Part shown: positions 44,502 through 47,359 of the stretch, piece after piece
Layout of the letters: each line of letters opens with the position of its first letter
Numbering within the stretch: position 1 is the first letter of the stretch
Source of the DNA: Lwoffella lincolnii
Lineage (GTDB): Bacteria > Pseudomonadota > Gammaproteobacteria > Pseudomonadales > Moraxellaceae
Assembly (NCBI RefSeq): GCF_002014765.1
Contig: NZ_MUYT01000016.1
Coordinates: forward strand, 1-47,359
Reading direction: 5' to 3'
DNA length: 47,359 nucleotides
The notes under the pieces: model-generated
What the model saw: only the letters and a program-made list of their open reading frames with translations
Told to the model about the DNA's origin: nothing
Database searches by the model: none
Position numbers and translations under genes: made by a program

Positions 44502-45062
44502 ATGACAGTATACTCAGTTAAACACTCACTTAAAAAAACCAAGCGGTTTGCTTTGCCCATGGTGATGTCGTTGACTGCCATGATGGCATTGACCGCTTGT
44601 GGCAACCACCTGACCTCACAATCCAGCTCTGCTAAAACCATGCCCACCCAAACCATGGAGCATCACGCCATGAACACAACACACACCACCAAAACCATCG
44701 CCAGCCGTTATGATTTTAATGACACCGTCAGTCGCTTGCAGTCTGCTTTTAAAGATAAAAACATGACCATCTTTGCCACCATTGACCACCAGCACGCTGC
44801 CCAACAAGTGGATTTGGACATGCAGCCTGCCAAAGTCATCGTTTTTGGCACACCAAAAGCAGGCACGCCATTGATGAAAAAAGACCCTCATTTTGCGTTA
44901 AAATTACCCCTTAAAGTGCTGGTTACCGAAACAGATGGTCAGGTTTTGGTCAGCTTTGAAGACACGCACGCACTGATAGCAGGCAGTCAGATTGACTTTG
45001 ATGATGTCAAAGACACGCTTGCCAATGCTGAAAAATTGATTGAAAAAACCGTAACCCAATAG
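44502..45062 (+). CDS. DUF302 family lipoprotein
   Basis: The 186-residue protein has a lipoprotein signal (basic start, hydrophobic core, lipobox ALTAC with Cys33), a Thr/His/Met-rich linker (TMEHHAMNTTHTT), then a DUF302 domain: DFNDTVSRLQSAFKDKNMTIFATIDHQHAA, VIVFGTPKAGTPLMKKDP, LPLKVLVTETDGQVLVSFEDT. DUF302 proteins are small periplasmic or membrane-attached domains of unknown activity. The following rhodanese lipoprotein (gap 77 bases) and ppx may form one unit. The Met/His-rich linker could bind metal; that is speculation. Confidence 0.85.
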   Translation: MTVYSVKHSLKKTKRFALPMVMSLTAMMALTACGNHLTSQSSSAKTMPTQTMEHHAMNTTHTTKTIASRYDFNDTVSRLQSAFKDKNMTIFATIDHQHAAQQVDLDMQPAKVIVFGTPKAGTPLMKKDPHFALKLPLKVLVTETDGQVLVSFEDTHALIAGSQIDFDDVKDTLANAEKLIEKTVTQ

Positions 45063-45142
45063 TGATGTTTTAATAACTTTTAGTTTTAATAGCTTTTAAT
45101 TTTAATAACTTCACAATCAATCCATTCCATCAGGAGACGATG

Positions 45143-45520
45143 ATGAAACACGCCGTTTTATTGGCATTATCCGTGGCAACTTTTGGCTTAAGTGCCTGCT
45201 CATTCAATGCCACCGCCCAAAATCCAACCACAACAACCGCCATCAGCCAGCCCCCTGCCAAAGCCTTGGGTGTGTGGATTGATGTTCGTAGCACCGAAGA
45301 GTATGCCGATGGGCATTTACAAGGGGCATTAAACATCACGCCCGACCAAATCGCAAGCCGTATTGAAGCCATTGAGCCGAATAAAAACGCCCCCATCAAT
45401 TTGTACTGTCGTTCTGGTCGCCGTGCTGAGGTGGCTCGCAAGACACTCTTAGAAATGGGCTATACCAATGTGGTTAACCATGGCGGTTATCAAGACTTGT
45501 ATGAGAAAGGTTATCGTTGA
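45143..45520 (+). CDS. Rhodanese-domain lipoprotein (PspE-like)
   Basis: A protein of ~125 residues with a lipoprotein signal (lipobox LSAC) followed by a single rhodanese domain: GVWIDVRSTEEYADGHLQGALNI, and the active-site loop YCRSGRRAE with the catalytic cysteine, then MGYTNVVNHGGYQD. This is the PspE-type periplasmic sulfurtransferase. I use the second of two adjacent ATGs (45143) because AGGAG then has normal spacing. Its stop overlaps the ATG of ppx (TGATG), implying coupled translation of two genes with no obvious shared pathway. Confidence 0.9.
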   Translation: MKHAVLLALSVATFGLSACSFNATAQNPTTTTAISQPPAKALGVWIDVRSTEEYADGHLQGALNITPDQIASRIEAIEPNKNAPINLYCRSGRRAEVARKTLLEMGYTNVVNHGGYQDLYEKGYR

Positions 45521-47091
45521 TGGTTGGTAATTTATCTGCCACCATGTTGACAAATGTGTCCTTAAACACTGCTTTAGATGATAACACTGCTTTAGATGAC
45601 AATGAACTGATGGCAGCCATTGACATCGGTTCAAACAGCTTTCATTTGGCGATTGCACGTCTTGACCACGGTGAAGTTCGCAAAGTGGCATCTATGTCCG
45701 AAAAAGTCCAACTGGCAGCAGGATTAGATGGTAAAAACCGTTTAAGCGATGTCGCCATGCAACGAGGGTTGGATTGTTTGAGTCGTTTTGTCGGTCGATT
45801 AGAATCGGTGTCCCCTGAGCGATTGCGTATCGTGGCAACCAATGCCTTACGCCAAGCCAAAAATGCCAACGAATTCGTCAAACAGGCCAATCAAATTTTG
45901 CCCAAACCCATCGAAATCATTGCAGGACGAGAAGAAGCTCGATTGATTTATTTGGGGGTATCACACACCAATGCCAGTAGTGCCCAGCGATTGGTCATCG
46001 ATATTGGGGGTGGCTCGACAGAGTTCATCATTGGACAAGCGTTTGAGCCAATATTAACCGAAAGCCTACAGATGGGCTGTGTGGCGTTCACCAAAGGCTA
46101 CTTTGATGACGGTGGCATCACGGATAAAGCCTTTGATAAAGCCATCGCCGCTGCTCGCAAAGAAATTTTGGCAATCAGCAGTCGTTATCAAGAGGTGGGC
46201 TGGAGCAGTGTGATTGGCTCTAGCGGTACAATTAAAGCTGTCCGTAACGTATTGGTAGAACAAGGTTGGGCAGATAAACAAGAACGCATTACCTATGATG
46301 GTGTGGAAAAATTACAAAAACTGCTGGTTAAAATCGGTAATGTTAACCACATTGAGCTAGAAGGGGTCAAAGAACATCGTAAAGCGGTGTTTCCTGCTGG
46401 GGTGGCGGTGTTGATTGCGGTCATGCGTGTGTTGGGAATTGAGACCATGACTTACTCAGACGGGGCATTGCGTGAAGGCGTGATGTATGACATGCTTGGT
46501 CGCTTCGCCAGTGAAGATGTGCGAGATCGCAGTGTACAGGCATTGATACAACGATATTCGGTGGATAAACGCCAAGCCAAACGGGTGGTGCGGACGTGCC
46601 AGCAATTATTTGAAGCGGTCAAAAAGCCACTAAACCTACAAGTTGAAGATGGTGATTTATTACGTCGAGCGGCATTTTTGCATGAAATCGGCTTGGCGAT
46701 TAGCCACAGTGGTTATCATCGCCACAGTGCCTATTTGCTTGAGCATTCTGATGTGCCTGGGTTTTCACAGGTTGATCAGCTAAAAATGGCACAACTGGTT
46801 GGCAATCACCGCCGTAAACTCAAATCTGATGCTCTAGAACAAGCATTGAATGTGGGTGGCGTTAATCTGGTGCATCTGGTGTTGCTGTTGCGATTGGCGG
46901 TTTTGGTTAATCACAGTCGCAGTAACCAACCCTTACCCTTTCACCTAACTGCCTTATCAAACACACATTGGCAAGTGGAGGCAAACCATCATAGCGATGA
47001 TATGCCCCTACTGAAAAGTGATTTGGAAGAAGAGCAAGAGCAATTTAGTAAATGGAACAGACAGCTTAGCGTCAACAATAACAATGAGTGA
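45520..47091 (+). CDS. ppx: Exopolyphosphatase (Ppx/GppA family)
   Basis: The ~523-residue enzyme releases phosphate from polyphosphate (or hydrolyses pppGpp; the two activities cannot be told apart by eye). The first ASKHA motif is MAAIDIGSNSFHLAIARL, followed by LRIVATNALRQAKN, the phosphate loop VIDIGGGSTEFII, and VIGSSGTIKAV. The C-terminal half is an HD-type domain (LLRRAAFLHEIGLAISHSGYHRHSAYLLEHSD). The ATG at 45520 overlaps the rhodanese stop; the TTG at 45517 is less likely. The N-terminus carries two copies of NTALDD from an 18-bp duplication. Length is within the Ppx range. Confidence 0.93.
   Translation: MVGNLSATMLTNVSLNTALDDNTALDDNELMAAIDIGSNSFHLAIARLDHGEVRKVASMSEKVQLAAGLDGKNRLSDVAMQRGLDCLSRFVGRLESVSPERLRIVATNALRQAKNANEFVKQANQILPKPIEIIAGREEARLIYLGVSHTNASSAQRLVIDIGGGSTEFIIGQAFEPILTESLQMGCVAFTKGYFDDGGITDKAFDKAIAAARKEILAISSRYQEVGWSSVIGSSGTIKAVRNVLVEQGWADKQERITYDGVEKLQKLLVKIGNVNHIELEGVKEHRKAVFPAGVAVLIAVMRVLGIETMTYSDGALREGVMYDMLGRFASEDVRDRSVQALIQRYSVDKRQAKRVVRTCQQLFEAVKKPLNLQVEDGDLLRRAAFLHEIGLAISHSGYHRHSAYLLEHSDVPGFSQVDQLKMAQLVGNHRRKLKSDALEQALNVGGVNLVHLVLLLRLAVLVNHSRSNQPLPFHLTALSNTHWQVEANHHSDDMPLLKSDLEEEQEQFSKWNRQLSVNNNNE
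45565..45600. repeat. 18-bp in-frame tandem duplication at the start of ppx
   Basis: Two copies (one base different) of AACACTGCTTTAGATGAT encode NTALDD twice before the first catalytic motif of Ppx. The repeat length keeps the frame. Confidence 0.88.
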
Positions 47092-47150
47092 TGGATACGG
47101 TTTTGTTGACCATATTGCGGTATGATTGGCTGGGTTGATGGTGTCTTTTT

Positions 47151-47261
47151 TGGGGAGTTGGTTGAAGACATGCTTGCTATTATTCATAGCTTAGTAGCCG
47201 ATTGTATGGACTTAGAAAATACAAAAAGCAAGTCAAACAGATGGTTAAAGAAAATCCATGA
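47151..47261 (+). pseudogene. IS607-type TnpA, C-terminal remnant with frameshift
   Basis: The stretch reads GELVEDMLAIIHS in one frame and, after one base appears lost near 47193, RLYGLRKYKKQVKQMVKENP in another, ending at TGA 47259-47261. Together they are the last ~36 residues of an IS607 serine transposase. The stop overlaps the tnpB ATG (ATGA), as in the element at 9559. Nothing of the catalytic domain or N-terminus is found between ppx and this point. Confidence 0.78.
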
Positions 47262-47359
47262 TATTAGGACACACGATAGAACTTGCTCACAATAACAAAC
47301 AAGCCACCTACTTTAGTAAGGCTTGCGGTGTCGCACGTCTTGCCTATAACTGGGCATTG
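47258..47359 (+). CDS. tnpB: TnpB (second element), 5' part, cut by window edge
   Basis: The first 34 codons of a TnpB: MILGHTIELAHNNKQATYFSKACGVARLAYNWAL, closely parallel to the TnpB at 9684 (GHIIELKPNNKQATHLKKACGVARFAYNWAL). The frame is open to the last base of the window. Start overlaps the stop of the tnpA remnant. Whether the nuclease is intact cannot be seen here. Confidence 0.85.
   Translation, partial: MILGHTIELAHNNKQATYFSKACGVARLAYNWAL

Overview
The window looks like a chromosomal segment of a Moraxellaceae gammaproteobacterium (Moraxella or a close relative). The evidence is moderate-to-low GC, a complete pilG-pilH-pilI-pilJ-pilK-chpA-chpB twitching-motility chemosensory cluster, the rpmB-rpmG pair, many small lipoproteins and abundant IS607/IS605-type TnpB elements. 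No species can be fixed from sequence reading alone.

Layout. 1-2.1 kb: a Pmp3-type small membrane protein, a tRNA-Ser(GGA) with a near-consensus promoter, and a dead IS5-family insertion (1108-1972) with matching ends. 2.1-4.5 kb: a large Ig-repeat surface lipoprotein. 5.1-8.9 kb: rpmB-rpmG, converging on ftsK. 9.1-11 kb: an AraC-family remnant and an IS607-like element whose TnpA is reduced to 42 residues but whose TnpB is intact. 11-16.6 kb: an export operon with an outer membrane factor, an HlyD-type adaptor and two ABC-2 permeases, but no ATPase. 16.7-19.0 kb: trxB, then on the minus strand a cytochrome b561 and a ChpC-like protein. 19.1-32.3 kb: the Pil-Chp cluster on the minus strand, read pilG to chpB from right to left and interrupted between pilI and pilJ by an IS605-like remnant. 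32.8-37.1 kb: an orphan adaptor lipoprotein followed by a response regulator and a histidine kinase. 37.3-39.9 kb: a metNIQ-type importer. 40.1-47.1 kb: hemL, an RclA-like flavoprotein, an acetoin/diacetyl reductase-type SDR, a DUF302 lipoprotein, a rhodanese lipoprotein and ppx. 47.15-47.36 kb: the 5' end of a second TnpB element, cut by the window edge.

How the genes fit together. PilJ should signal through PilI to the giant multi-HPt kinase ChpA, which phosphorylates PilG and PilH to control type IV pilus extension and retraction. PilK and ChpB would set PilJ methylation. The PilJ here has almost no periplasmic region, so it would have to sense something in the membrane or cytoplasm, or a partner protein. 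The MetN here lacks the usual C-terminal methionine-sensing domain.

The most unusual material is (i) the IS607-type TnpB with a 42-residue TnpA stub, next to an export operon; (ii) two neighbouring signalling/transport proteins at 33-37 kb with large Asn/Asp/His-rich insertions at functionally central positions; (iii) a sensorless PilJ; and (iv) a striking number of perfect two-to-five-copy short tandem duplications, mostly between genes. I do not see a clearly new multi-gene defence or biosynthetic system.
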